This document shows, piece after piece, positions 1 to 8,640 of a stretch of 64,000 bases of DNA (its first letter is position 1; every line of letters starts with the position of its first letter). The stretch is from Eubacteriaceae bacterium (GTDB lineage Bacteria > Bacillota > Clostridia > Eubacteriales > Eubacteriaceae). The notes below the pieces were generated by a model. The model saw nothing but the letters and a program-made list of their open reading frames with translations, had not been told where the DNA came from and did no database searches. The DNA lies in contig JAFRBB010000059.1 of NCBI GenBank assembly GCA_017405085.1, forward strand, positions 1-64,000, given 5' to 3'. The translations under genes and the position numbers were made by a program.

Positions 1-14
1 TACCGTAAGTTGAG

Positions 15-434
15 TCAATCGTTGCCCCTTATGAGGTTTGCTACCGTCAGGAAATACTCGGTTTTGATGAGCGCGATTCCCTGATTTTCATCTCCCAGTA
101 CAACCATCTGGTCACCGGCAGAAATCTGGAACAGTTTTCTTGCTTTTGCCGGAATTACGATCTGCCCCTTTTCTCCGACTGTAACAACACCGAAGATGTG
201 CTTTCCCTTTGGTGGTACACCAAAATCGTCCATCTCATTCGGTTCATAGTTTGCCAGCTCATCCAGCGATACTTCCAGAGCTTCTGCAAGAAGGCGGCTC
301 TTTTCCAGATCCGGTATTGTCTCTCCGGATTCCCATTTGGCAACAGCCTGACGGGATACGCCGACCTTATCAGCAATATCCTCTTGAGTCATGTTCTTCA
401 GCTTTCGAAGCTGCAGCAGATTATCCTTGAACAT
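15..434 (-). CDS. XRE family HTH regulator fused to an AbrB/SpoVT-type DNA-binding domain
   Basis: Predicted DNA-binding regulator of about 139 residues. The N-terminal half is a Cro/C1-type helix-turn-helix (MTQEDIADKVGVSRQAVAKW). The C-terminal half has the AbrB swapped-hairpin signature (VGEKGQIVIPAKARKLF) followed by GDQMVVLGDE. The start at 434 is chosen because AGGAAAGG lies just upstream of that ATG; a longer frame exists but has no ribosome site. Its first codons overlap the end of the upstream acyltransferase gene by 14 bp, so the two are translationally coupled and probably one operon. Two DNA-binding folds in one chain suggest an autoregulator. Its target is unknown. Confidence 0.85.
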   Translation of the reverse strand: MFKDNLLQLRKLKNMTQEDIADKVGVSRQAVAKWESGETIPDLEKSRLLAEALEVSLDELANYEPNEMDDFGVPPKGKHIFGVVTVGEKGQIVIPAKARKLFQISAGDQMVVLGDENQGIALIKTEYFLTVANLIRGND

Positions 435-1509
435 TCTCTTTTCCTTTCCTGATTCCAAGTACTGCCCATCGGAAGAATGGCAGCCTTGAAATGATAGCAT
501 TCAGAAGATACCCTGCTGCAAACCCGGCTATCAAGCTGAGCAGATAGGTGATCGGTGCAGGGAGCATCCCCGTTTTGCCGAAATAAAGCGCGACGGCGGA
601 GATTCCGAGATAGTGGAATACATACAAGCCAAAGCTGTGCCAGCCCATCCATCTTGTAAAAGCAGTTTCAAAATCTCCGTACTTAGCCATCCCACCGAAT
701 ATGGCAAGGCAAGTGATCCAGCTGAAAGCAACGTACAGCAGTGAACGGTTTACCGGAGCGTCCGCAAAGTTCTCTCCAAAGTATCTGACGCAGAAGGCAA
801 CACACAAGGCACAGGCAGCGATCAGCAGAGGCACAAAGTATTTTTTCAACACGTCTACCACCCTGTCATGGGAAAACACAAAGTATCCCAGCAGAAACAA
901 CAGTCCATAGAATCCAAATCGATATACGACGATGACAGGTGTGTTCAATATTTGTGCGGCTCCCCAAAGCAGGAAGGTCATCAGCAGCAGCGCAGGGAGA
1001 CCGGCTTTTTCGCATACCGCATCCAATCGTCCCTTTTCGATTTTCCGGACAAGCACCAGAAACATCGAAAATACCCATAAGATCTGGATGTACCAGAGGA
1101 CGCCAATCCCGCTGACGGCCATGATTAGATATTTGATCAGCGCCGGAACAGCAGTCATTGTATCGAACGCATCGCTGATGGCCATGCTGATGTATCCCTG
1201 AATAAACTGGAACACAAACAGCCCGATGGTAGACGGCACCAGCAGCTTTCTTGTTCTGCTCCGGACAAATTCCTTATCTGTGTGCCTCTTCAAATACAGC
1301 CTTGAGCAAATGCCAGAGACGATAAAGAGTATTGGCATGAACCAAGGATAGACCACATACTGGTAGAGATCATAGTACTGCACCTGCAGATTGGTGATCT
1401 GCCCAACGCCTCCCAGAATGCCTTCCGCATTGTACATGTAAATCACATGATACACAACGACCAGAATCACGGTCATCCAGCGGATGTTATCCAAGTAGTA
1501 TTTTCTCAT
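421..1509 (-). CDS. Acyltransferase 3 family integral membrane protein
   Basis: A 362-residue polytopic protein with about ten hydrophobic segments. It opens with RKYYLDNIRWMTVILVVVYH, the typical N-terminus of the acyltransferase 3 family, whose members O-acetylate surface sugars, peptidoglycan or small molecules. The motif is usually R-x10-H; here R9/R10 and the H in VVVYHVIY are consistent with it. The start at 1509 has AGGTGGGG upstream. It overlaps the downstream XRE-AbrB gene by 14 bp. An 8-bp inverted repeat (1523-1530 and 1548-1555) sits just upstream of the ribosome site. The substrate cannot be told from sequence. Confidence 0.85.
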   Translation of the reverse strand: MRKYYLDNIRWMTVILVVVYHVIYMYNAEGILGGVGQITNLQVQYYDLYQYVVYPWFMPILFIVSGICSRLYLKRHTDKEFVRSRTRKLLVPSTIGLFVFQFIQGYISMAISDAFDTMTAVPALIKYLIMAVSGIGVLWYIQILWVFSMFLVLVRKIEKGRLDAVCEKAGLPALLLMTFLLWGAAQILNTPVIVVYRFGFYGLLFLLGYFVFSHDRVVDVLKKYFVPLLIAACALCVAFCVRYFGENFADAPVNRSLLYVAFSWITCLAIFGGMAKYGDFETAFTRWMGWHSFGLYVFHYLGISAVALYFGKTGMLPAPITYLLSLIAGFAAGYLLNAIISRLPFFRWAVLGIRKGKENVQG

Positions 1510-1522
1510 ATCATCCCCACCT

Positions 1523-1555
1523 TTGCAACTGAATTTGACATTATTTTAGTTGCAA
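1523..1555. promoter_or_regulatory. Inverted repeat upstream of the acyltransferase gene
   Basis: TTGCAACT at 1523-1530 and its perfect reverse complement AGTTGCAA at 1548-1555 flank a 17-bp spacer immediately upstream of the ribosome site of the minus-strand acyltransferase-regulator pair. It could be an operator for the XRE-AbrB protein or a leader hairpin. This is inferred from position only. Confidence 0.35.
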
Positions 1556-1656
1556 GGCAAGACAAAGTCCACCAACCAGAGTTTACATCTGTGCCGCCTT
1601 TATGTTATGTTTCGTTGCTTCTGGCAAAAAAACAGCCGGGATCATCCCGACATCCA

Positions 1657-1684
1657 GAGGGCTCGTTTTCCGAGCCTTTTTTAT
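1657..1684 (+). terminator. Orphan intrinsic terminator
   Basis: GGCTCG-TTTT-CGAGCC followed by six T residues reads as a rho-independent terminator on the plus strand. No plus-strand gene lies upstream of it in the window. It may be left over from DNA lost when the neighbouring restriction enzyme gene was broken. Confidence 0.45.
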
Positions 1685-1714
1685 GTAAGACCGAGCCCTT
1701 TTTGCACCTTTCAA

Positions 1715-2887
1715 TTATGCTGCCTGATTTTGTATCAATTTCGGTAGGGGAATTTCAAAAAACGTCAAACCGCAAAGCTTGGCGTGAAAGCGATTCAGCG
1801 CGTTTTTCCGCTTGCGCGGCGTGGTGCCTTCGGCGTTTTTGATGGCGGCGAACTCGGCCTTGAGGTCATCCAAAAACAGCGGGTCAATGACTTTGTGAAT
1901 ATTCTCGGGCGAGGTGTAGTGCATGCCGCCTTTTCGGCGCGTTTCGGGGTTTAAGGTGGACTCGAAGATGCCGCCGAAAATCGTCGGCGAAATCTGCGAC
2001 CAGTCCACGGGAGCGGCGACCTCTTCCAACAGAAAGCGCTTGGTCTCCTCGGTGAAATTGGGGATCTCGATGGCCTCATGAAAAAGTCCGCCGTTGACAT
2101 AGGGAAAGTTTTTGATGTCGATGTCGTAGGGGTCGCGGGCATCGGTGTCGGTGTCCAGGGCGTGAAACAGGCGGATTAAGGCCGCGCGAAATTGCGCTGC
2201 CGGCACGTCTTGCAAATAGTGGCAAAACGAGTCTTTTTCAAACAAATCGGCGTCCTCGCAATACAGGCAAAACACCAGCCGGACGCAAAGCACGTTGAGG
2301 GCGTGCTGTGAGGCTTCGGACTCGGGGTCAAGATAGCCTTCGCGCATTTTGTCATAAAGCTGACCGATGAGTTCCCCGGCTTGAATGGAGACTTGTTTTT
2401 CTTTTTCAAGACGGCTGTTCCCCGGGTCGATGATGAAATTCATGTACTCGGGATGTTCGCCAAATTCCTCAGGGGTAAATTCAAAGGCGTTGTCGGCCAG
2501 TTGGCTTTTGCTATGCCGGTCCCGGTCGTAGACGCGAAAGGTGCCAAAATTGCAAGTCACCACATAGCGGGACTGTTCGGGGCGCGGCAATTCATCCACA
2601 TAATCCAGCGCCTGAACGAGGGGCGTCTTCATCACGCCTTGACGCGGTTCCGGTTTATCCAGGTCAATGTCAATGGATTTTTGTTCGATGAGCACGCCGG
2701 CGTCTCGAATCCATACATCGATGAATCCGCCGGAGGGCAGATGATGTTCAAAGATCACATCCTCCGTATGCGGATAGGTGAGGGCTTGAAGCAGTTGCGT
2801 CCAGTATTGGTGGGTCTCGCCTTTTTCGTAGCCCCGGCCACGCCATCGCTCGACAAAGGCGGCCAAAGCCTGTTTATCTATCGCCAT
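1715..2887 (-). pseudogene. Truncated MmeI-like type IIG restriction-modification enzyme (N-terminal part only)
   Basis: About 390 residues matching the N-terminal part of MmeI-like combined restriction/methylation enzymes, which are normally around 900 residues or more. The nuclease-like N-terminus is clear (LPSGGFIDVWIRDAGVLIEQ), followed by the helical connector and the stretch GGMHYTSPENIHKVIDPLF that leads into the methyltransferase domain. The reading frame is intact up to LTFF, exactly where family members continue into methylase motif I (DPACGSGNF), then ends in about 15 unrelated residues. The methylase and target-recognition parts are absent. Start 2887 has AAGGAGG upstream; a promoter at 2933-2961 remains. 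It cannot methylate DNA, so it is likely a remnant. Confidence 0.8.
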
Positions 2888-2932
2888 TGTTTTTCCTCCT
2901 TGGGTTGCCATCGTCATGGTTAAGGTGCTTTT

Positions 2933-2961
2933 ATTATATATGAAGCTTGTTGGATTGTCAC
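2933..2961 (-). promoter_or_regulatory. Sigma-70-type promoter of the truncated restriction enzyme
   Basis: On the minus strand GTGACA (2961-2956), a 17-bp spacer and TATAAT (2938-2933) precede the broken gene by about 45 bp. Confidence 0.55.
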
Positions 2962-3057
2962 GGATTTATAACAGATATTGACGCTTCGCCCGGCAAGTGG
3001 TATAAATGAATCAATCGATCAATCTCGTTTGGCTGATATTTTAAAAAAGGAGAAATG

Positions 3058-3432
3058 ATGAAAGCCTTAAGTCTGAGAGCGGACTACGCGTGGGATGTCA
3101 TGACTCTCGAGAAAACCGAGGAATACCGTACCTGGAATACCAAACATCGCGGAGATTTATTAATCTGTTCCACGCAGCAGAAAATGAGGGGTTTTGTGTC
3201 CGGCCACGCGCTGTGTGTGGTGTCCGTCACGGACGTGACGTATGAACCTGACGATGGCATTTACACGTGGTTTTTGGATTATCGATACCCGGTTGTCCCC
3301 TTTTCCGTTAAGGGACGTCAGCGTCTCTACAACGTCGACGATGCTCTCATCAAGCCTGCGATTACCGGTGAGAGCACACCGGAAGAAAAAGAAGCTTACA
3401 GAAAGACCATCTTCTCGCTAATTACTTTTTAA
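3058..3432 (+). CDS. ASCH/PUA-like domain protein
   Basis: Small soluble protein of about 124 residues with the look of an ASCH domain: an N-terminal KALSLRADYAWDVM segment, then RGDLLICST and a beta-rich core. ASCH domains have the PUA fold and are proposed to bind RNA or modified nucleosides. AAGGAG at 3047-3052 favours the second of two adjacent ATGs (3058). It stands alone between divergent and downstream genes. The specific role is unknown. Confidence 0.65.
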   Translation: MKALSLRADYAWDVMTLEKTEEYRTWNTKHRGDLLICSTQQKMRGFVSGHALCVVSVTDVTYEPDDGIYTWFLDYRYPVVPFSVKGRQRLYNVDDALIKPAITGESTPEEKEAYRKTIFSLITF

Positions 3433-3491
3433 ATCAAATCGCCGGGCGTGATTGTGCCCTGTCATTTCCGTACGATCAAAAAGGAGTTGCC

Positions 3492-4181
3492 ATGAATCCT
3501 AAAGACGAACGCACCGTCCGCTTAATCGGCGAGGCGGGCCTAAAAAAATTGAATGACGCGAGTATCCTACTCTTCGGTGTCGGCGGTGTGGGATCCTATG
3601 CCGGAGAAGCGCTAGTTCGCTCGGGCGTCGGGCATCTCACCATCGTCGACGGCGATGGGGTCGCTCCGTCCAATCTCAATCGTCAGCTCATCGCGCTGGA
3701 TTCCACCCTCGGGCAGAATAAGGTCGCCGCGGCGGCAGCGCGCTACCGGGACATCCGCCCGGAATGCGAGGTCACGGCGGTCAAAGCCTTTGTCACCGAC
3801 GATATCAAAGCGCGGTTTAACATGGCCGATTATGACTTTGTGCTGGACGCCGTGGACACGGTTACCGCCAAGATCAACATCATCGCCGCCTGCGTCGAGG
3901 CCGGGGTGTCCGTCATCTCCTGCATGGGCACCGGCGGCAAACTGGCGCCGGAGCGGCTTCGCGTCTCCCCCATCGAGAAAACCTCGGTTTGTCCCTTGGC
4001 CAGGGTCATGCGCAGGGAGCTGAAAAACCGCGGTATCAAAGGCGTTCCCGTGGTGTGGTCTGACGAGCCGCCATTGGTAAACACCCGCCCGCCGGGGAGT
4101 TTAAGCTTTGTCCCCGGAGCTGCGGGGTTGTTGATGGCCAGTTACGCGGTGAGAGAAATAATGAATAATGAATCATTCTGA
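3492..4181 (+). CDS. tcdA: tRNA threonylcarbamoyladenosine dehydratase (ThiF/MoeB fold)
   Basis: A 229-residue E1-like enzyme that uses ATP to cyclise t6A37 of tRNA to ct6A. The nucleotide-binding glycine loop (LLFGVGGVGSYAGEAL) is at about residues 26-41, followed by the conserved DGD and N-x-N-RQ segment. The CMGTGGK motif near residue 140 is typical of TcdA/CsdL rather than ThiF or MoeB. It has no C-terminal rhodanese domain, and no thiS or moaD lies nearby, which supports TcdA. The start has AAAAAGGAG upstream. Its proximity to a cysteine desulfurase operon recalls the CsdA-CsdL link in E. coli, but this gene is separated from suf by a terminator and has its own unit. Confidence 0.85.
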   Translation: MNPKDERTVRLIGEAGLKKLNDASILLFGVGGVGSYAGEALVRSGVGHLTIVDGDGVAPSNLNRQLIALDSTLGQNKVAAAAARYRDIRPECEVTAVKAFVTDDIKARFNMADYDFVLDAVDTVTAKINIIAACVEAGVSVISCMGTGGKLAPERLRVSPIEKTSVCPLARVMRRELKNRGIKGVPVVWSDEPPLVNTRPPGSLSFVPGAAGLLMASYAVREIMNNESF

Positions 4182-4184
4182 AAG

Positions 4185-4215
4185 AAACTCGGCTGAGCCG
4201 GGTTTCAATTTTGTT
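4185..4215 (+). terminator. Intrinsic terminator after tcdA
   Basis: AACTCGGC-TGA-GCCGGGTT hairpin with a T-rich tail directly after the tcdA stop codon. Confidence 0.6.
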
Positions 4216-4253
4216 TTGCCCGTGAAAACCATCATGAACTGTATGGATAATTG

Positions 4254-4315
4254 TTGACTTTTCAAGCTGGAATCCCTATAATAAAACAGCAATTCCAAGC
4301 AAACTAATAGGAATT
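4254..4315 (+). promoter_or_regulatory. suf operon promoter with a 25-bp dyad
   Basis: TTGACT (4254-4259), a 17-bp spacer and TATAAT (4277-4282) form a near-consensus promoter. Right at the expected start point lies the dyad AATTCC-N13-GGAATT (4291-4315). The CC-N13-GG spacing is that of IscR type-2 sites, although the inner A and T positions are not matched. It is a candidate operator for an Fe-S sensing regulator; no such regulator is in the window. Confidence 0.6.
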
Positions 4316-4374
4316 AAAATACAACGGCTGAAAACCGTCAGAATAAACCACCTCACGAAAGGAAAACAATCGTC

Positions 4375-5118
4375 ATGACTCAACCCCTATTACAAGTGAC
4401 AGACCTTTGTGCCGGCATTGACGGCGGCAATATCTTAAATCACGTCAATCTCACTGTCGGACCCGGGGAGACCCATGTCCTCATGGGACCCAACGGCGCC
4501 GGCAAATCCACCCTGGCGGGCACCCTGATGGGCAACCCCGTCTATCAGGTCACCGGCGGTGCCATCACCTTTGACGGAGCCGACATCACCGGGGCGGCAA
4601 CGGCCGAGCGCGCCCGGGCAGGCATGTTCTGCTCATTTCAAAACCCGCCGGAAGTGCCGGGACTGACCTTAAACGAATTTATCAAAAACGCCATCCGCGC
4701 CAAAACCGGCAAACCCATCAAAATCTTCAAATACGCCGGAGAGCTCAAAGCCACCATGGACATCCTGGCCATGGACGAAAGCTACGCCGAACGGGAGCTC
4801 AACGTCGGCTTTTCCGGAGGCGAAAAAAAGAAAGCCGAAATCTTGCAAATGCTCATGCTTGCCCCCAAGCTCGCCATTTTGGACGAGACCGATTCCGGGC
4901 TGGATGTCGATGCCGTGCGCACCGTTTCCGAAGGGGTGAGAGCCTATCAAAACCAAAGCGGCGGCTCTCTGCTCATCATCACCCACAGCACCCGCATCTT
5001 AGAATCCCTCCACGTCGATTACACCCACATCTTAGCCGACGGCAAAATCGTCAAAACCGGCGGTCCGGAGCTCGTGGACGTCATCAACGAGCGGGGCTTT
5101 GTGGATTTTGAAGGGTAA
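4375..5118 (+). CDS. sufC: Fe-S cluster assembly ATPase SufC
   Basis: ABC-type ATPase of the cytoplasmic SufBCD scaffold complex. Walker A is MGPNGAGKST near residue 37-46, the signature is FSGGEKKK and Walker B is LAILDETDSGLD. The length of 247 residues is usual. It is first in the operon, as in other Firmicutes, with ribosome site AAAGGAAA. sufB follows 8 bp after its stop. Confidence 0.95.
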   Translation: MTQPLLQVTDLCAGIDGGNILNHVNLTVGPGETHVLMGPNGAGKSTLAGTLMGNPVYQVTGGAITFDGADITGAATAERARAGMFCSFQNPPEVPGLTLNEFIKNAIRAKTGKPIKIFKYAGELKATMDILAMDESYAERELNVGFSGGEKKKAEILQMLMLAPKLAILDETDSGLDVDAVRTVSEGVRAYQNQSGGSLLIITHSTRILESLHVDYTHILADGKIVKTGGPELVDVINERGFVDFEG

Positions 5119-5126
5119 GGCCGGCC

Positions 5127-6587
5127 ATGAACGAACAGCAAACCCGCGGCGCCAGACATTTTGACCCGGCCATCGACAACGACGATGAACAGTTAAAAGA
5201 TGTCCTCGGCACCGAGACCAACATGTACGATTTCAAGGATGACGATGACGCCGCCTTTCGGGTGGCCGAGGGTCTGACCCCGGACATCGTTGCCGAAATC
5301 TCCGACGAAAAACACGATCCCGATTGGATGCGCGAATTTCGTCAGAAATGCCTGAAACTCTATTATCAAATGAACGTGCCCGAGTGGGGACCGCCCATCG
5401 ACGGGCTCAACATGGACGAGATCGTCACCTATGTCCGCCCCGACACCCAAATGCAAGCCGATTGGGAGGACGTGCCCGCCGACATCAAAAACGCCTTTGA
5501 GCGCCTCGGCATTCCCCAGGCGGAGCGCGAATCTTTGGCCGGGGTCGGCGCCCAATACGACTCCGAGCTGGTCTATCACAACCTGCAGGACGAAGTGGCG
5601 GCCCAGGGCGTCGTCTACACCGATTTTGAAAGCGCCTTAACCGGCGAGTTCGCCGACATGGTGCGCGAATACTTCATGAAACTCGTCCCGCCGACAGATC
5701 ACAAATTCGCGGCCCTTCACGGGGCTGTCTGGTCCGGGGGCTCCTTTGTGTATGTGCCCAAGGGCGTCAAGGTCGAGATTCCCCTCCAGTCCTATTTTCG
5801 CTTAAACGCCAAAGGCGCCGGCCAGTTTGAGCACACCCTGATCATCGTCGACGAAGGGGCCGATCTGCACTTCATCGAAGGGTGCTCGGCGCCCAAGTGG
5901 AACACCGCCAACCTCCATGCCGGCTGCGTGGAGCTCTACGTCAAAAAGAACGCCAGACTGCGCTATTCCACCATCGAAAACTGGTCCAAAAACATGTACA
6001 ACCTCAACACCAAACGGGCCATCGTCGAGGAAGGGGGACGCATGGAATGGGTGTCCGGCTCCTTCGGTTCCCACGTGTCCTATCTCTACCCCACCACCAT
6101 CCTCAAAGGGGACGGCGCCGATGTGGAATACACCGGCATCACCTTCTCTGGCAAGGGGCAAAACCTCGACACCGGGGCCCGGATGGTGCATCTGGGCAAA
6201 AACACCTCCTCCATCTTAAACACCAAATCCATCGCCAAGGACGGCGGCGTGGGCACTTTTCGCTCCGCCATCGAAATCCGGCCGACGGCGAAGGGCGCCA
6301 AAAGCGCCGTGGACTGCCAGTCCCTGATGCTCGACAGCCATTCCCGCAGCGACACCATTCCGGCGGTGGACGTGCGCACCGGCGACGCCGACGTGGGACA
6401 CGAGGCCAAAATCGGACGCATCAGCGATGAGACCGTCTTCTACCTCATGAGCCGGGGCATCCCCGAAGAGGAAGCCCGGGCGATGATCGTCTCCGGCTTT
6501 GCCAGCCCCGTCAGCAAAGAGCTGCCTTTGGAATACGCCGCCGAAATGAACAACCTCATCCAACTGGAAATGGAAGGTAATATGTAA
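5127..6587 (+). CDS. sufB: Fe-S cluster scaffold protein SufB
   Basis: A 486-residue SufB, the core scaffold on which Fe-S clusters are built with SufC and SufD. Typical blocks are present: VYVPKGVKVEIPLQSYFR, HFIEGCSAP, and the C-terminal GRISDETVFYLMSRG. A long N-terminal region with DWMREFRQKCLK is characteristic of SufB rather than SufD. It lies 8 bp after sufC with only a weak ribosome site, suggesting coupling. In Firmicutes the usual order is sufC-D-S-U-B; here sufB is second. A 776-bp repeat block separates it from sufD. Confidence 0.95.
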   Translation: MNEQQTRGARHFDPAIDNDDEQLKDVLGTETNMYDFKDDDDAAFRVAEGLTPDIVAEISDEKHDPDWMREFRQKCLKLYYQMNVPEWGPPIDGLNMDEIVTYVRPDTQMQADWEDVPADIKNAFERLGIPQAERESLAGVGAQYDSELVYHNLQDEVAAQGVVYTDFESALTGEFADMVREYFMKLVPPTDHKFAALHGAVWSGGSFVYVPKGVKVEIPLQSYFRLNAKGAGQFEHTLIIVDEGADLHFIEGCSAPKWNTANLHAGCVELYVKKNARLRYSTIENWSKNMYNLNTKRAIVEEGGRMEWVSGSFGSHVSYLYPTTILKGDGADVEYTGITFSGKGQNLDTGARMVHLGKNTSSILNTKSIAKDGGVGTFRSAIEIRPTAKGAKSAVDCQSLMLDSHSRSDTIPAVDVRTGDADVGHEAKIGRISDETVFYLMSRGIPEEEARAMIVSGFASPVSKELPLEYAAEMNNLIQLEMEGNM

Positions 6588-7363
6588 GCCGCGAGCAGGT
6601 GCGAGCGGCGCTCGAGTGAGGGCGAAAGCCCGAACGGATGTTTTCTCGCGCAGCGAGAAAACTGCCCAAAAAAGACAAGCGAAACCCTACCGAGAAGCCA
6701 AAGGAGACGAGCGGCGCATGAGCGAGGAACAGCCGTTCCGAGCGTAAGTGAGCATCCAAATCTATGATTTGGCCCATGCGAACTTATCGAGCGAAGCGGG
6801 TGGAGATGATTTCTCGCGCAGCGAGAAATCTGCCCAAAAAAGGATCTGTCAAAACCTTTTGAATAGTCAAGTAAGACGAGCGGCGCTCGAGCGAGGGCGA
6901 AAGCCCGAGCGGATGTTTTCTCGCACAGCGAGAAATCTGCCCAAAAAAGGATCTGTCAACCCCTAGCGAGTAGCCAACGAGCGGCGCCCCCGCGAGGAAC
7001 AGCCGTTCTGAGCGTAAGTGAGCATCCAAATCTATGATTTGGCCCATGCGAACTTATCGAGCGAAGCGGGTGGAGATGATTTCTCGCGCAGCGAGAAATC
7101 TGCCCAAAAAAGGATAGCGAAAAGCTTACGCTCTATATTGTGCTCCGTCAGCCATTTGCGGAAGAACCCTTCACACTCCGCTACGCTACGGATAGCTTCC
7201 GTCAGCCAATCACACTCGCTTTCGCTCATGTTCTTGGGACGTCAGTTACGTCATCTCGCCAAAGGCGAGATGCCACCTCCCCTAATCTAGGGGAGGCCAT
7301 GGGCCGCGGCGCCCCGGCACAAAAGCCACCCAACGATTCACCACGTCAAAACAAGGAAAATCA
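6588..7363. repeat. Palindromic repeat mosaic inserted between sufB and sufD
   Basis: No convincing gene. The block contains two imperfect tandem units of about 270-275 bp: 6603-6676 repeats at 6878-6952, and 6722-6845 repeats at 6992-7115 with a single mismatch. Within them the hairpin TTTCTCGC-NNN-GCGAGAAA followed by CTGCCCAAAAAAG occurs four times (starting near 6642, 6810, 6917 and 7080). Other perfect stems are GGGC-GAAA-GCCC (twice), CCAAATC-TAT-GATTTGG (twice), CATCTCGCC-AAA-GGCGAGATG (7252-7272) and CCTCCCCTA-ATC-TAGGGGAGG (7276-7296). This resembles REP/BIME-type intergenic elements and would form a heavily folded stretch of the suf messenger. Confidence 0.85.
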
Positions 7364-8611
7364 ATGAACAATCTTAACTTCAACCATCAACCCACACATC
7401 ACAAGGCCGCGCGGCGCGCGGGCCATGGGGACGGACATGACCTGACGTTGCGGGTCGCCCATTTACCCGCCCTCACTTGGAACCGTCTTGGTGTCAACGA
7501 CGCCGGCGTCTCCGTCGATCTCGGGGAAACCCTTCCCCTGGTCAGCGCCGTGTCGGGTCACGACCGGCCCGGAATTGACCTTAAAACCGCGGACAGCGCC
7601 GGCATCAAAGCCGCCCTGGACGCCTTCGGCACCGGCGAGAGAGAACGGGTCATCGCCGGCAAGACCGCCATCTATGCCGAACAGGCTGTGGCCACGGGCC
7701 TCGGCGCCGAGTTTGAGGCCTTCATGGACGGCCACGCCCGGGGATACATCCTCACCTTTTCCGACACCGCGGAGCAGCCCGTCATCTTCGACACCGCTCC
7801 CGAAGGCACCGCCGCCCTAAACGGGGAGACAGGAGACATCCTGCTCACCGACAGCGTCAACGCCGTCTCCCAAATCATCCGCGTGCCCGAGGGACGCGAG
7901 GCCACCGTCATCGACGTCATTCGCGGAGACGACGGCAAAAAAGGATTTGCCGCCAGACTCGTCCGAGCCCATGTCGGGCGCGGCGCCAAATGTCACCTCA
8001 TCCGGGTGTGTTTGGCCGGCGATGATTTCACCGTCATGGACGACACCGGCGCCGTTCTGGAAGAGGACGCGGTTTTTGATTATACCCGTGTGGTGGTCGG
8101 CACCGGCCGTTGTTATGCCGGTTGTGCCATCGATCAGCGGGGAGACCGGTCGTCCTTTCATTTCGACTGTGCCTATGACCTCGCGGAAAATGATTTGCTC
8201 GAAATGAATGACGTCACCGTTCAGCGGGGACGGGACACCGAAAGCACCATGCGCCTTCACGGCGTGCTTTCAAAGGACTCAGAGAAAACCTTTCGGGGCA
8301 CCATCGACTTTCGCAGCGGCTCCGCCGGCTCCACAGGGGATCAGGAAGAGGACGTTCTGCTTTTGGATGATGCCCTCATCAACAAATCCATGCCCATCAT
8401 CCTCTGCGAGGAGGAAGATGTCGAGGGGCGTCACGCCGCCTCTATCGGCAGACTTTCCGAGGACATATTGTTCTATCTCAAAACCCGGGGCATCGATGAA
8501 GAGACCGCCCGCCGCCTGATGGTGGCCGGCAAGGTGGGCACGGTGGTTCGCCACATTCCGTCCGAAACCGTCCGATCCGCTGTCACCGCCTCGGTGGACG
8601 CGCTGAGCTAA
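7364..8611 (+). CDS. sufD: Fe-S cluster assembly protein SufD
   Basis: A 415-residue member of the SufB/SufD family, the second beta-helix subunit of the SufBCD complex. It is shorter than SufB, lacks the SufB N-terminal block, and ends with the family C-terminus GRLSEDILFYLKTRGIDEE. The central region carries FHFDCAYDLAENDLLEMND and the STMRLHGVL strand. AAGGAAAA precedes the ATG. It lies downstream of the repeat block and 29 bp before sufS. Confidence 0.9.
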   Translation: MNNLNFNHQPTHHKAARRAGHGDGHDLTLRVAHLPALTWNRLGVNDAGVSVDLGETLPLVSAVSGHDRPGIDLKTADSAGIKAALDAFGTGERERVIAGKTAIYAEQAVATGLGAEFEAFMDGHARGYILTFSDTAEQPVIFDTAPEGTAALNGETGDILLTDSVNAVSQIIRVPEGREATVIDVIRGDDGKKGFAARLVRAHVGRGAKCHLIRVCLAGDDFTVMDDTGAVLEEDAVFDYTRVVVGTGRCYAGCAIDQRGDRSSFHFDCAYDLAENDLLEMNDVTVQRGRDTESTMRLHGVLSKDSEKTFRGTIDFRSGSAGSTGDQEEDVLLLDDALINKSMPIILCEEEDVEGRHAASIGRLSEDILFYLKTRGIDEETARRLMVAGKVGTVVRHIPSETVRSAVTASVDALS

Positions 8612-8640
8612 AAAGCGCTTCAACCACACAAGGAGAATTT

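Noticed and set aside
6556-7047. Two minus-strand frames sharing the same start MGQIIDLDAHLRSERLF
   Set aside because: Both lie in the duplicated palindromic units, so their similarity comes from the DNA repeat, and neither has a ribosome site.
6588-7363. CRISPR-like array
   Set aside because: Repeats are long, few and unevenly spaced, with internal hairpins and no spacers; no cas genes are present.
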